In this document: piece by piece, positions 6,952-12,874 of the stretch
Layout: each line of letters starts with the position of its first letter
Position numbering within the stretch: position 1 is the first letter of the stretch
Source: WYZ-LMO6 sp964509845
Lineage (GTDB): Archaea > Hadarchaeota > Hadarchaeia > Hadarchaeales > WYZ-LMO6
Reading direction: 5' to 3'
NCBI GenBank assembly: GCA_964509845.1
Contig: CAZDZG010000010.1
Coordinates: 1 to 31,086, forward strand
Length of the DNA stretch: 31,086 nt
The notes under the pieces: generated by a model
Database searches by the model: none
What the model was told of the DNA's origin: nothing
The model's input: the letters and a program-made list of their open reading frames with translations, nothing else
Translations under genes and position numbers: made by a program

Positions 6952-7665
6952 GTGGGAGTGCTGGCCCTGGGCTCCCACCAGGAGAGGCACGGGGCGGCGC
7001 TGCCCCCCGACACGGATGCCAAGCTGGCGGCCCACGTGGCGCTGGAGGCGGCCAAGCGCAGCGGGGCCAAGTTCCTGGGGGTGCTCCTCACCTCCCACGA
7101 GCTCCCCGGCATAGACACGGGCAGGCACCACAGCCTCAGAAGGGTGCTGGGGGAGCTAGGCAGGAGGCTCAGGGAGGCGAGGGAGGTTCTGGGGATAAGG
7201 GCGGCGGTGCTGGTGAACGCCCACGGGGGCAACAAGCCCCTCCGGGAGCACCTTCCCTCCCTGGAGAGGAGGCTGGGGATGAGGCTGGCGTTCACCAGCG
7301 AACTGGTGGACCTGGAGGGTCCCCACGCCGGCACGGGGGAGGTGAGCGCGGCGGCGGCGGTGGGGCTGGCGGACCTCTCCAGGCTGCGGGAGCACGCGGA
7401 TCCCGACAGGTACCCGGAGGTGGGCTTTGCGGGGCTGGAGGAGGTCCGCAGGCGCTACCCCTGGGCGGAGAGGCACGCCAGGGAGGTGCTGGAGAGGGGG
7501 GTGAGGGTGGATCTGGAGCTGGGAAGGAGGATGGTGGAGAGGGCGGTGGAGAGGGCAATGGAGGAGGTCAGGAGGCTGGCCGGGGCTAGGGCCCTGACAG
7601 ACAGCCGAATTCCTTCCCCATCTCCAGCAGCGCCCAGGCCCAGATCAGGCACTCGAAGCTCTTGA
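6952..7665 (+). CDS. arfB: 2-amino-5-formylamino-6-ribosylaminopyrimidinone 5'-monophosphate deformylase (creatininase family)
   Basis: ArfB removes the formyl group from the GTP-derived pyrimidine early in archaeal riboflavin and F420 synthesis. Creatininase-fold metal motifs are visible: LGSHQERHG and PPDTDAKLAA near the N-terminus, VNAHGGN in the middle and GPHAGTGEVSAA after it. I chose GTG 6952, which puts the first strand (VGVLALGSH) right at the N-terminus as in family members. An upstream GTG at 6907 lies inside ribH. The recognisable protein ends near residue 213. The frame continues to 7665 and so runs about 80 bases into the 3' end of the convergent DUF357 gene, so the last 24 residues may be an extension of no function. 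It is the last gene of the riboflavin operon. Confidence 0.85.
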   Translation: MGVLALGSHQERHGAALPPDTDAKLAAHVALEAAKRSGAKFLGVLLTSHELPGIDTGRHHSLRRVLGELGRRLREAREVLGIRAAVLVNAHGGNKPLREHLPSLERRLGMRLAFTSELVDLEGPHAGTGEVSAAAAVGLADLSRLREHADPDRYPEVGFAGLEEVRRRYPWAERHAREVLERGVRVDLELGRRMVERAVERAMEEVRRLAGARALTDSRIPSPSPAAPRPRSGTRSS

Positions 7666-7822
7666 CGAGGGAAAGACCGCGGAAGTGGGAGGAGTCCTTC
7701 CAGTAGGCCCTCACGTTCTCCAGTAGTTTCCTCCCCCTCTCGTCCAGCGGTCTCACCTCCCTCAGGGCCTCCTCCAGCCTCCTGGACCACTTCTCTATTT
7801 CCTCCTCCAGCTCCCTCTCCAC
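7586..7822 (-). CDS. DUF357 family protein
   Basis: This small helical protein of 78 residues matches the archaeal DUF357 family: an N-terminal amphipathic helix (ERELEEEIEKWSRRLEEAL), then NVRAYWKDSSHF and the C-terminal block SFECLIWAWALLEMGKE. The function is unknown. The start is taken as GTG 7822, two bases after the diphthine synthase stop, because conservation begins there. The gene follows dphB in a two-gene operon. Its 3' end overlaps the end of arfB on the other strand by 80 bases. Confidence 0.8.
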   Translation of the reverse strand: MERELEEEIEKWSRRLEEALREVRPLDERGRKLLENVRAYWKDSSHFRGLSLVKSFECLIWAWALLEMGKEFGCLSGP

Positions 7823-7824
7823 GC

Positions 7825-8595
7825 TCAGATTTCCGCCCCCCCTATCACCCTTAGGGCCTCCTCCTCCAGGAAGTGCAGCTTCCCTGGGACCACCAGGGAG
7901 TGGGGAGGGGGGCCGAAGTCCTCCCCCTTCAGCCTCCTCACCCTCCCCGCCCTCACCTTCCCGTCCGGGCATCCCGCCCTGGCCAGGACCACCACCAGCG
8001 TGTCCGGCGTGAAGACGCCCTTCCCCATCCTCTCCTCGAGCTCCAGCATGATCTCCATTCCCTCCCCCGCCAGCATGTACCTCCCCTCCTCCGCCCTGAG
8101 GTCCAGCAGGAGGAGGGTGTGCAGCCCCCTCGCCGCGTTCTCCACCAGCGTGTCGTAGGGGACCGTGGAGGGGTTGTCCCTGAAGGGGATGGTGGCGGAG
8201 CGCCCGAACTTGTAGCTCTGCAGCCCCGTGAGGCCCGGGGCGGCGGAGAGGATGGAGGGGGAGGGGATCACCGCCGTGGCTATTCCCTCCTTCTCCGCCG
8301 TTAGCCTCAGGGACACGTGGGTGGTGGCCACCATGGGATCCCCGGGAACCAGCAGGACCACCTTCCCCCTCCTGGCCCTCTCCAGGATCTCCCCCGGCCC
8401 CTCCTCCAGTACCCTCCTGTCCACCACCCTCACGGGTTTGCCCAACAGCTCCTCCAGGGAGCGGAGGTTAAGGCCGGGGAGGAGGCTGGTGTAGTGCTCG
8501 AGGTAAACCCAGTCCGCCCCTCTGGCCTCCCTGAGCCCGGCCAGGGTGAGGCCCTCCAGGCCGCAGAGGCCCATCCCCACGAAGACCAGCATCAT
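7825..8595 (-). CDS. dphB: Diphthine synthase
   Basis: DphB is the S-adenosylmethionine-dependent methyltransferase that methylates the modified His of elongation factor 2 on the way to diphthamide. The sequence has the family start FVGMGLCGLEGLTLAGL, DWVYLEHYTS, LLVPGDPMVATTH, IPSPSILSAAPGLTGLQSY with YKFGRSATIPF, and LHTLLLLDL. Its 256 residues is the normal archaeal length. Two adjacent ATGs (8595 and 8592) are possible starts. A TATA-like stretch about 25 bp upstream (8614-8620 read on this strand) suggests a leaderless mRNA. The DUF357 gene follows directly. Confidence 0.95.
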   Translation of the reverse strand: MMLVFVGMGLCGLEGLTLAGLREARGADWVYLEHYTSLLPGLNLRSLEELLGKPVRVVDRRVLEEGPGEILERARRGKVVLLVPGDPMVATTHVSLRLTAEKEGIATAVIPSPSILSAAPGLTGLQSYKFGRSATIPFRDNPSTVPYDTLVENAARGLHTLLLLDLRAEEGRYMLAGEGMEIMLELEERMGKGVFTPDTLVVVLARAGCPDGKVRAGRVRRLKGEDFGPPPHSLVVPGKLHFLEEEALRVIGGAEI

Positions 8596-8621
8596 TTTTT
8601 ATAGGTCGGGGGATTTTTTAT
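8595..8621. promoter_or_regulatory. Interleaved divergent TATA boxes for dphB and the PIN gene
   Basis: The 41-bp gap has two similar A/T elements in G/C-rich sequence: TTTTTTATAGG at 8595-8605, about 37 bp before the plus-strand ATG at 8637, and TTTTTTA at 8614-8620, which on the minus strand reads TAAAAAA about 25 bp before the dphB start. Each promoter lies inside the leader region of the other. Confidence 0.6.
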
Positions 8622-8636
8622 TGGGGAAGGCGAAGG

Positions 8637-9047
8637 ATGAATGAGAGGTACCTGAAGGTGATAGCGGACACCAGCTTTCTGATGATCCCGGGAACCTTCG
8701 GAGTGGACATCATCAGCGAGCTCAACAGGCTGCTGGAGAGGAGGTACAAGCTCATCATCCCCTCCCAGGTGCTGAAGGAGCTGGAGTACCTGTCCCAGAA
8801 GGGCACCCCGAGCGAGAGGTCCTCCGCCAGGCTGGGGATGGTCCTGGCGGAGCAGGGGGAGATCGTGGAGGGGAAGGAAGAGGAGGCGGACGAGGCCATC
8901 CTGAGGCTGGCCAAGAAGGAGGGGAGGAAGGGATGCGTGGTGGGAACCAACGACAGGATGCTGCAGAAGAAACTGGAGGAGCTGGGGATACCGGTGGTGC
9001 GCCTGAAGCACCGCTCCTACCTGATGCTCACCAAGGACCTGGAGTAA
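8637..9047 (+). CDS. Fcf1/Utp24-like PIN-domain nuclease
   Basis: This 136-residue single PIN domain has the acidic metal-binding quartet D11 (VIADTSFL), E48 (VLKEL), D85 (EADEAIL) and D106 (GTNDRML). The ending GIPVVRLKHRSYLML resembles archaeal relatives of eukaryotic Fcf1/Utp24, which cut pre-rRNA. In many archaea a PIN gene of this type sits just before rpoE1 and spt4, exactly as here, so a housekeeping RNA-processing role is more likely than a VapC toxin; no antitoxin gene is adjacent. The start ATG 8637 follows GAAGG. Confidence 0.85.
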   Translation: MNERYLKVIADTSFLMIPGTFGVDIISELNRLLERRYKLIIPSQVLKELEYLSQKGTPSERSSARLGMVLAEQGEIVEGKEEEADEAILRLAKKEGRKGCVVGTNDRMLQKKLEELGIPVVRLKHRSYLMLTKDLE

Positions 9048-9057
9048 ATCGGCAACC

Positions 9058-9065
9058 TTTTAATT
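9058..9065 (+). promoter_or_regulatory. TATA box of rpoE1-spt4
   Basis: TTTTAATT follows the PIN-gene stop by about ten bases. Its position predicts transcription starting near 9086, just after the ATG at 9082, which bears on the choice of the rpoE1 start. Confidence 0.5.
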
Positions 9066-9081
9066 CTTCCCGGGGAGGAGA

Positions 9082-9654
9082 ATGGGTTTTCGCGGAGGTG
9101 GGAGGCTGCACTGGAGGGTGACCCTGAGGGACACGGTGAGGGTTCCTCCCCACCGGTTCGGCGAGCCCCTCCCCAAGGTGGTGCTCGACCTGCTCCAGCA
9201 GACCTACGAGGGGATGCTGGACAAGGACCTGGGGATGGTGGTGGCCATCCTGGGGGTGAAGGAGATAGGGGTGGGGAAGATCATCATGGGGGACGGGGCC
9301 AGCTACCACGAGGTGGTCTTTGAGGCCCTGACCTACCGCCCGGAGCTCAACGAGGTGGTGATGGGCGAGGTGGTGGAGGTGGTGAGCTTCGGCTGCTTCG
9401 TCAGGGTGGGACCCATGGATGCCCTCCTCCACATCTCCCAGGTGATGGACGACTACGTTTCCTACGAAGAGAAGAAGGCCGCCCTGGTGGGGAAGGAAAG
9501 CGGGAAGGTTCTGAAGGAGGGGGATAAGATCAGGGCCAGGGTGGTCTCGGTCAGCCTCAAGAGGGACTACCGGGGAAAGGTGGGGCTCACCATGCGCCAG
9601 CCGGGGCTGGGGAAGCTGGAGTGGCTGAGCGAGGGAAGGGAGGGTAAGAAGTGA
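9082..9654 (+). CDS. rpoE1: DNA-directed RNA polymerase subunit Rpo7/E'
   Basis: Rpo7 forms the stalk of archaeal RNA polymerase with Rpo4. The N-terminal RNP-like domain (RDTVRVPPHRFG, LLQQTYEGMLDKDLG, VGKIIMGDGASYHEVVF) is followed by an S1 RNA-binding domain (GEVVEVVSFGCFVRVGPMD, LLHISQVMDDYVSY) and the family ending LTMRQPGLGKLEW. The first ATG, 9082, gives 190 residues. By comparison with family members the conserved protein begins nine residues later, at a CTG codon (9106) preceded by GGAGGTGGGAGG, and a GTG lies at 9118; the TATA position also favours a downstream start. The stop overlaps the spt4 start as GTGA. Confidence 0.93.
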   Translation: MGFRGGGRLHWRVTLRDTVRVPPHRFGEPLPKVVLDLLQQTYEGMLDKDLGMVVAILGVKEIGVGKIIMGDGASYHEVVFEALTYRPELNEVVMGEVVEVVSFGCFVRVGPMDALLHISQVMDDYVSYEEKKAALVGKESGKVLKEGDKIRARVVSVSLKRDYRGKVGLTMRQPGLGKLEWLSEGREGKK

Positions 9655-9839
9655 AGGAGCTCGCCTGCAGGAAGTGCCACAGGGTGGTGGAGAAGGCGGA
9701 GGTCTGCCCGGTGTGCAAGGGGACCTCCTTCTCCTCCGACTGGAAGGGATACGTGGTGGTGAGGGATCCGCAGAACTCCCAGATAGCCAGGGCCCTGAAG
9801 ATCACGCAGGAGGGGAGCTACGCCCTCAGGGTGCGCTAG
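9651..9839 (+). CDS. spt4: Transcription elongation factor Spt4 (RpoE'')
   Basis: This 62-residue zinc protein has the four-Cys site C6, C9, C19, C22 (ACRKCH and CPVCKG) followed by FSSDWKGYVVVRDPQNSQIARAL, which is the Spt4 signature that pairs with Spt5. The complex clamps over RNA polymerase and raises processivity. The GTG start overlaps the rpoE1 stop by four bases, so the two are translationally coupled. In many archaea ribosomal genes S24e and S27ae follow; here a fructose-bisphosphatase gene follows instead. Confidence 0.95.
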   Translation: MKELACRKCHRVVEKAEVCPVCKGTSFSSDWKGYVVVRDPQNSQIARALKITQEGSYALRVR

Positions 9840-9846
9840 GTCTAGC

Positions 9847-9854
9847 TTTATAGG
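9847..9854 (+). promoter_or_regulatory. TATA box of the FBP aldolase/phosphatase gene
   Basis: TTTATAGG is centred about 27 bp before the ATG at 9876 and gives the gene its own promoter after the spt4 stop. Confidence 0.65.
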
Positions 9855-9875
9855 GCGGGGCGGGGAAGAACAAAG

Positions 9876-10994
9876 ATGGCCAAGACCACGGTCTCGGTGA
9901 TCAAGGCGGATGTGGGCTCGCTGGTCGGCCACCACACGGTTCCCGAGCCCCTCCTGCGGGTGGCCAGGGAGGAGCTGGCGAGGGCGAAGGAGACGGGTCT
10001 GATCAACAGCTACTACGTCTTCAACGCGGGGGACGACCTGGAGCTGCTGATGGTGCACCGGAGGGGGGAGGACCATCCCGAGATCCACGGGCTGGCCTGG
10101 GAGACCTTCAGGAAGGCGGCGGAGAGGGCCAGGAGCCTCAAGCTCTACGCCGCTGGTCAGGACATCCTGAAGACGGCCTTCAGCGGGAACGTCAAAGGCA
10201 TGGGGCCCGGGGTGGCGGAGATGGAGTTCGAGGAGCGCCCCTCCGACCCCGTGCTGGTCCTCGCCATGGACAAGACGGAACCCGGGGCCTTCAACTACCC
10301 CCTGTTCAGGGCCTTTGCCGATCCCCTGAACACGGCCGGCCTGGTCATCGATCCCGCCATGACGGGGGGCTTCAAGTTCGAGGTGTTCGACCTGATCGAG
10401 AGCAAGAAGATCGTGCTGAAGTGTCCGGAGGAGATGTACGAGCTGGTGGCCCTCATCGGGAGCCCGGGCAGGTACGTGGTATCCAGGATCTGGAGGGCCT
10501 CCGACGACATGGTCTGCGCCTCCGTCAGCACCACCAGGCTCTCCCTGATAGCCGGCAAGTACGTGGGCAAGGACGATCCCGTCTGCGTGGTGAGGGCCCA
10601 GCACGGCCTGCCGGCGGTGGGGGAGATCCTGGCGCCCTTCATGCACAGCTACTTCGTGGAGGGATGGATGAGGGGGAGCCACTGGGGCCCCCTCATGCCG
10701 GTGGGGCTGAAGGACTCCAGGTGCACGGTCTTCGACGGTCCTCCCAGGCTGGTGGGGCTGGGCTTCCAGGTCTGCGAGGGGGCCATAGCCTCCGATGACT
10801 CCGGGAACCCCATGGTGGTGGACCTCTTCGAGGATGTGGCCTTCGACCTCGCCAGGAGGGAGGCCATGGAGTACGCGGCGGTCCTGAGGAGGATGGGGGA
10901 GTTCGAGCCCGCCAGGCTGGCCCAGGACGCCATGGAGTACACCACCCTCCCGAAGGTTCTGGAGAGGCTGAGGGACAGGTTCAGGCCCGCTTAG
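9876..10994 (+). CDS. fbp: Bifunctional fructose-1,6-bisphosphate aldolase/phosphatase (class V FBPase)
   Basis: This single enzyme condenses the triose phosphates and then dephosphorylates FBP, making gluconeogenesis one-way. The 372-residue sequence opens with TVSVIKADVGSLVGHH, which holds the metal-binding Asp and His residues, then YAAGQDILKTAFSGN and the aldolase Schiff-base site in KYVGKDDP: Y229 and K232 occupy the positions known from the family. Further Mg-binding motifs are DDLELLMVH and MTGGFKFEVFD. It has its own TATA box. The TAG overlaps the stop of the convergent membrane protein gene by four bases. With gap, pgk and the phosphomutase it indicates an anabolic sugar pathway. Confidence 0.96.
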   Translation: MAKTTVSVIKADVGSLVGHHTVPEPLLRVAREELARAKETGLINSYYVFNAGDDLELLMVHRRGEDHPEIHGLAWETFRKAAERARSLKLYAAGQDILKTAFSGNVKGMGPGVAEMEFEERPSDPVLVLAMDKTEPGAFNYPLFRAFADPLNTAGLVIDPAMTGGFKFEVFDLIESKKIVLKCPEEMYELVALIGSPGRYVVSRIWRASDDMVCASVSTTRLSLIAGKYVGKDDPVCVVRAQHGLPAVGEILAPFMHSYFVEGWMRGSHWGPLMPVGLKDSRCTVFDGPPRLVGLGFQVCEGAIASDDSGNPMVVDLFEDVAFDLARREAMEYAAVLRRMGEFEPARLAQDAMEYTTLPKVLERLRDRFRPA

Positions 10995-11548
10995 ACGTGC
11001 TGGAGGAGCAGGGAGGCCGCCAGCCCCGCCACCAGCGAGAGCCCCAGCAGGAGGAAGAGATGGGAGAGGTGGCGGGAGCCCTCGCCTGCCCGCACCACCC
11101 TCCCCAGCAGCCTCCTCCTCAGCAGGATCCCCCGCTGGGCCCCCAGGTGGGAGGCCAAGAGGCAGGCGGGAAGGTTCACGGAAAGGATGAGGAGGATGAG
11201 GAGGGAGAGAAGGAGGGGACGGTGGGGGAGGCCGGGGAAGGAAATGATGGAAAGGTTTTCCTCCAGCTCCCTCATCAGGACTCCCCCGTCGTGGGTCCCG
11301 CGCAGGAAGAGGAGGAAGGGGGAGGCCGCCCCGAAGAAGAGCTGGGAGAGGAGGTAGCAGGAGAGGGGGGTGAGGGAGAAGAAGAGGAGGGGCTCCCACC
11401 ACTCCATCCCTGAGGGGGAGGGGACCCCGGTGACCAGGCTGATCTCCCTGCACAGGTCTCCCCCCGCCCGGTAACCGAGGCAGCACCCGGCCGCCCATCC
11501 CCCCACCAGCAGCAGCCAGAGGAGGGAGGGGATCACTTCTTCCCTCAT
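10991..11548 (-). CDS. Multi-pass membrane protein of unknown function
   Basis: This 185-residue protein has hydrophobic segments at about residues 5-26, 50-82 (probably two helices), 109-135 and 160-182, giving four or five membrane spans. It has an Arg-rich cytoplasmic-looking loop (GILLRRRLLGRVVR) before the last span. The general shape is reminiscent of the archaeal SpoIIM/DUF95 membrane family, but no diagnostic motif is clear, so I leave it unnamed. It is the last of three minus-strand genes after a winged-helix and a coiled-coil protein. The start is ATG 11548 with only a weak ribosome-binding site. Confidence 0.65.
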   Translation of the reverse strand: MREEVIPSLLWLLLVGGWAAGCCLGYRAGGDLCREISLVTGVPSPSGMEWWEPLLFFSLTPLSCYLLSQLFFGAASPFLLFLRGTHDGGVLMRELEENLSIISFPGLPHRPLLLSLLILLILSVNLPACLLASHLGAQRGILLRRRLLGRVVRAGEGSRHLSHLFLLLGLSLVAGLAASLLLQHV

Positions 11549-11585
11549 GCTCAGAGGGATGGGATCCTTCCGGCTTTTGAGGCCA

Positions 11586-11789
11586 TCACAGCTCCTGCTG
11601 GTACTCCCTTCTGGCGGCGGCTATGGTCCTCTCCAGGTAGCCGAAGTGCCTTTCAGGCCTGGTCTTTTCCTCGGCGGGAGGCGGTGGAGGGAAGGATCTC
11701 CTCTCCAGCAGCTCCACCCTCCTCTCCAGCTCCTCCAGGCGCCTGGTCAGGGAGGAGAGCCTGAGCTCCAGCTCCGAGAGCTTCTCCAC
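11586..11789 (-). CDS. Small coiled-coil protein
   Basis: The 67-residue protein begins with a heptad-like helix (LSELELRLSSLTRRLEELER and the following VELLER), then a short Pro-rich break (FPPPPPAEE) and a basic helix ending YLERTIAAARREYQQEL. A parallel coiled-coil dimer is likely. The GTG start at 11789 lies 10 bases after the winged-helix gene stop, so cotranscription is likely. No family is recognised. Small ORFs in G/C-rich DNA can be spurious, but the amphipathic periodicity and tight spacing favour a real gene. Confidence 0.55.
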   Translation of the reverse strand: MEKLSELELRLSSLTRRLEELERRVELLERRSFPPPPPAEEKTRPERHFGYLERTIAAARREYQQEL

Positions 11790-11799
11790 ATCCGTCGCC

Positions 11800-12069
11800 T
11801 CAGTAATAGATCTCCGAGAGGTGCTCGTTGAGGGTCCAGACCAGGTTCCTGCCCATCTTCAGGCACCTGGCCCTTCCGCACCCCTCGAGCCTCTTCAGCA
11901 GGGGTCTGATGGTGGCGGGTTTGCACCCCAGGATCTGGGCCAGGTCCTTGAGCCTCAGGTTCCCGTACCGGCGGAGGAGGTACTCCAGCACCTCCATCCT
12001 GGCGAGGGTCAGCCAGTCCTCCTCCTCTTCTTCCTCCTCTTCCTCCTCCAGCATCTCGGGAAACTCCAT
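11800..12069 (-). CDS. Winged-helix DNA-binding protein
   Basis: This 89-residue protein has an acidic N-terminus with ten consecutive glutamates, then a winged helix-turn-helix: MEVLEYLLRRYGNLRLKDL for helices 1-2 and LGCKPATIRPLLKRLEGCG for the turn and recognition helix, followed by a wing (ARCLKMGRNLVWTL). It is probably a transcription factor. It is divergently transcribed from the superoxide reductase gene across a region with two dyads, so it may control that gene as well as its own operon; this is inference. The TATA box lies about 28 bp before the ATG. Confidence 0.7.
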   Translation of the reverse strand: MEFPEMLEEEEEEEEEEDWLTLARMEVLEYLLRRYGNLRLKDLAQILGCKPATIRPLLKRLEGCGRARCLKMGRNLVWTLNEHLSEIYY

Positions 12070-12093
12070 CCTTTTTTCTTCGTCCTTATCCGG

Positions 12094-12100
12094 TTTTAAC
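12094..12100 (-). promoter_or_regulatory. TATA box of the winged-helix operon
   Basis: Read on the minus strand the element is GTTAAAA, centred about 28 bp before the ATG at 12069. Confidence 0.5.
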
Positions 12101-12119
12101 TTTTGCCGCCAGCCGGAAG

Positions 12120-12140
12120 CCCAGGCTGGGGGCAGGCCCC
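12120..12140. promoter_or_regulatory. Two adjoining dyads in the regulator/superoxide reductase intergenic region
   Basis: CCCAGGCTGGG (12120-12130) is a perfect palindrome around a central G, and GGGGCAGGCCCC (12129-12140) is a second inverted repeat sharing its edge. They lie between the divergent promoters, about 20 bp upstream of the superoxide reductase TATA element. They could be operators for the adjacent winged-helix protein, although short G/C palindromes also arise by chance in this composition. Confidence 0.3.
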
Positions 12141-12156
12141 AACGTTCACCAGAAAG

Positions 12157-12164
12157 GCTTTATG
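12157..12164 (+). promoter_or_regulatory. TATA-like element of the superoxide reductase gene
   Basis: GCTTTATG is centred about 25 bp before the ATG at 12186 and supports that start over the GTG six bases upstream. Confidence 0.5.
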
Positions 12165-12185
12165 CAGGGGGGATGAGGGGTGGGG

Positions 12186-12557
12186 ATGACGGAGAGGAAG
12201 CAGGTTTACCGGTGCAACGTCTGTGGCAACATCGTGATGGTGCTCCACGCCGGGGTGGGACAGCTGGTCTGCTGCGGTCAACCCATGGAGCTCCTGCAGG
12301 AGAGAACGGAGGAGGTGGGCAGGGAGAAGCACGTGCCCGTGCTGGAGAGGACGGAGAGGGGGGTGAAGGTCAGGGTGGGTTCCGTTCCCCATCCCATGGA
12401 GGAGAAGCACTACATCGAATGGGTGGAGGTGGAGGGTGAGGGTCTCCTCTGCCTGAAGTTCCTGAGACCCGGAGAGGCGCCGGAGGCGGAGTTCGGGGTG
12501 AAGGCGGAGAGGGCCAGGGAGTACTGCAACTTGCACGGTCTCTGGAAGACGAAGTGA
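12186..12557 (+). CDS. Superoxide reductase (desulfoferrodoxin, 2Fe type)
   Basis: The enzyme reduces superoxide to hydrogen peroxide without making oxygen, a defence used by anaerobes. The N-terminal desulforedoxin domain has the rubredoxin-like site C10, C13, C29, C30 (CNVCG and CCGQPM). The catalytic centre has the expected ligands H49 (EKHVPV), H69 and H75 (PHPMEEKHYIEW) and C114 with H117 (YCNLHGLW). The catalytic Glu of EKHVPV is present. Its 123 residues is the class I length. A zinc protein gene follows after nine bases, probably in the same transcript. A divergently oriented winged-helix gene lies upstream. Confidence 0.95.
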   Translation: MTERKQVYRCNVCGNIVMVLHAGVGQLVCCGQPMELLQERTEEVGREKHVPVLERTERGVKVRVGSVPHPMEEKHYIEWVEVEGEGLLCLKFLRPGEAPEAEFGVKAERAREYCNLHGLWKTK

Positions 12558-12566
12558 GGGGCTTGG

Positions 12567-12839
12567 ATGATGGACACCTGCCCCGGGATAAGGAAGCTGA
12601 TAGAGCCTCAGCTCGTGGTTAGGTCCTGCCCCTCCTGCGGGGAGGAGGTGGAGTTCTTCGACTACGAGAGCGAGACCAGGTGCCCGAGGTGCGGCAGGAA
12701 GGTTCATCGGGAGGCTTCCCCCTCCTGCGTGGTCTGGTGCAAGTACGCGGACAGGTGCCTGGAGGACCTGGAGAGGAGGGGAATCCTCCCCCCCTCCAGG
12801 GCGGAGGAGCTCAGGAAGCTGATGAAGCCCAAGGGCTAG
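12567..12839 (+). CDS. Cysteine-rich zinc-ribbon protein
   Basis: This 90-residue protein has CPGIRKL at the N-terminus, CPSCGEEVEFFD (C21/C24) and CPRCGRKV (C39/C42) forming a zinc ribbon, then SCVVWCKYADRCLEDL with three more Cys. The same block, with a CPG start and an SC-x(n)-WC-x-A-x(2)-C end, occurs as a short protein or as an N-terminal segment of HD-domain proteins in anaerobes. The extra Cys residues could bind a second metal or an Fe-S cluster. Its position directly after superoxide reductase suggests a role in redox or metal stress. Function is unknown. The start is ATG 12567; a second ATG follows immediately. Confidence 0.75.
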   Translation: MMDTCPGIRKLIEPQLVVRSCPSCGEEVEFFDYESETRCPRCGRKVHREASPSCVVWCKYADRCLEDLERRGILPPSRAEELRKLMKPKG

Positions 12840-12874
12840 GATTCCTTTTAGGCGGGGGGATGAAGGAATCTGGG

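Noticed and set aside
8637..9047. VapC toxin of a toxin-antitoxin pair
   Set aside because: No antitoxin gene is adjacent and the sequence and gene order match the Fcf1-like housekeeping PIN protein.
9567..11498. Very long open frame on the minus strand opposite rpoE1, spt4 and the FBP aldolase/phosphatase
   Set aside because: It is the antisense shadow of three clearly conserved genes; its Pro/Gly/His-rich product shows no domain.
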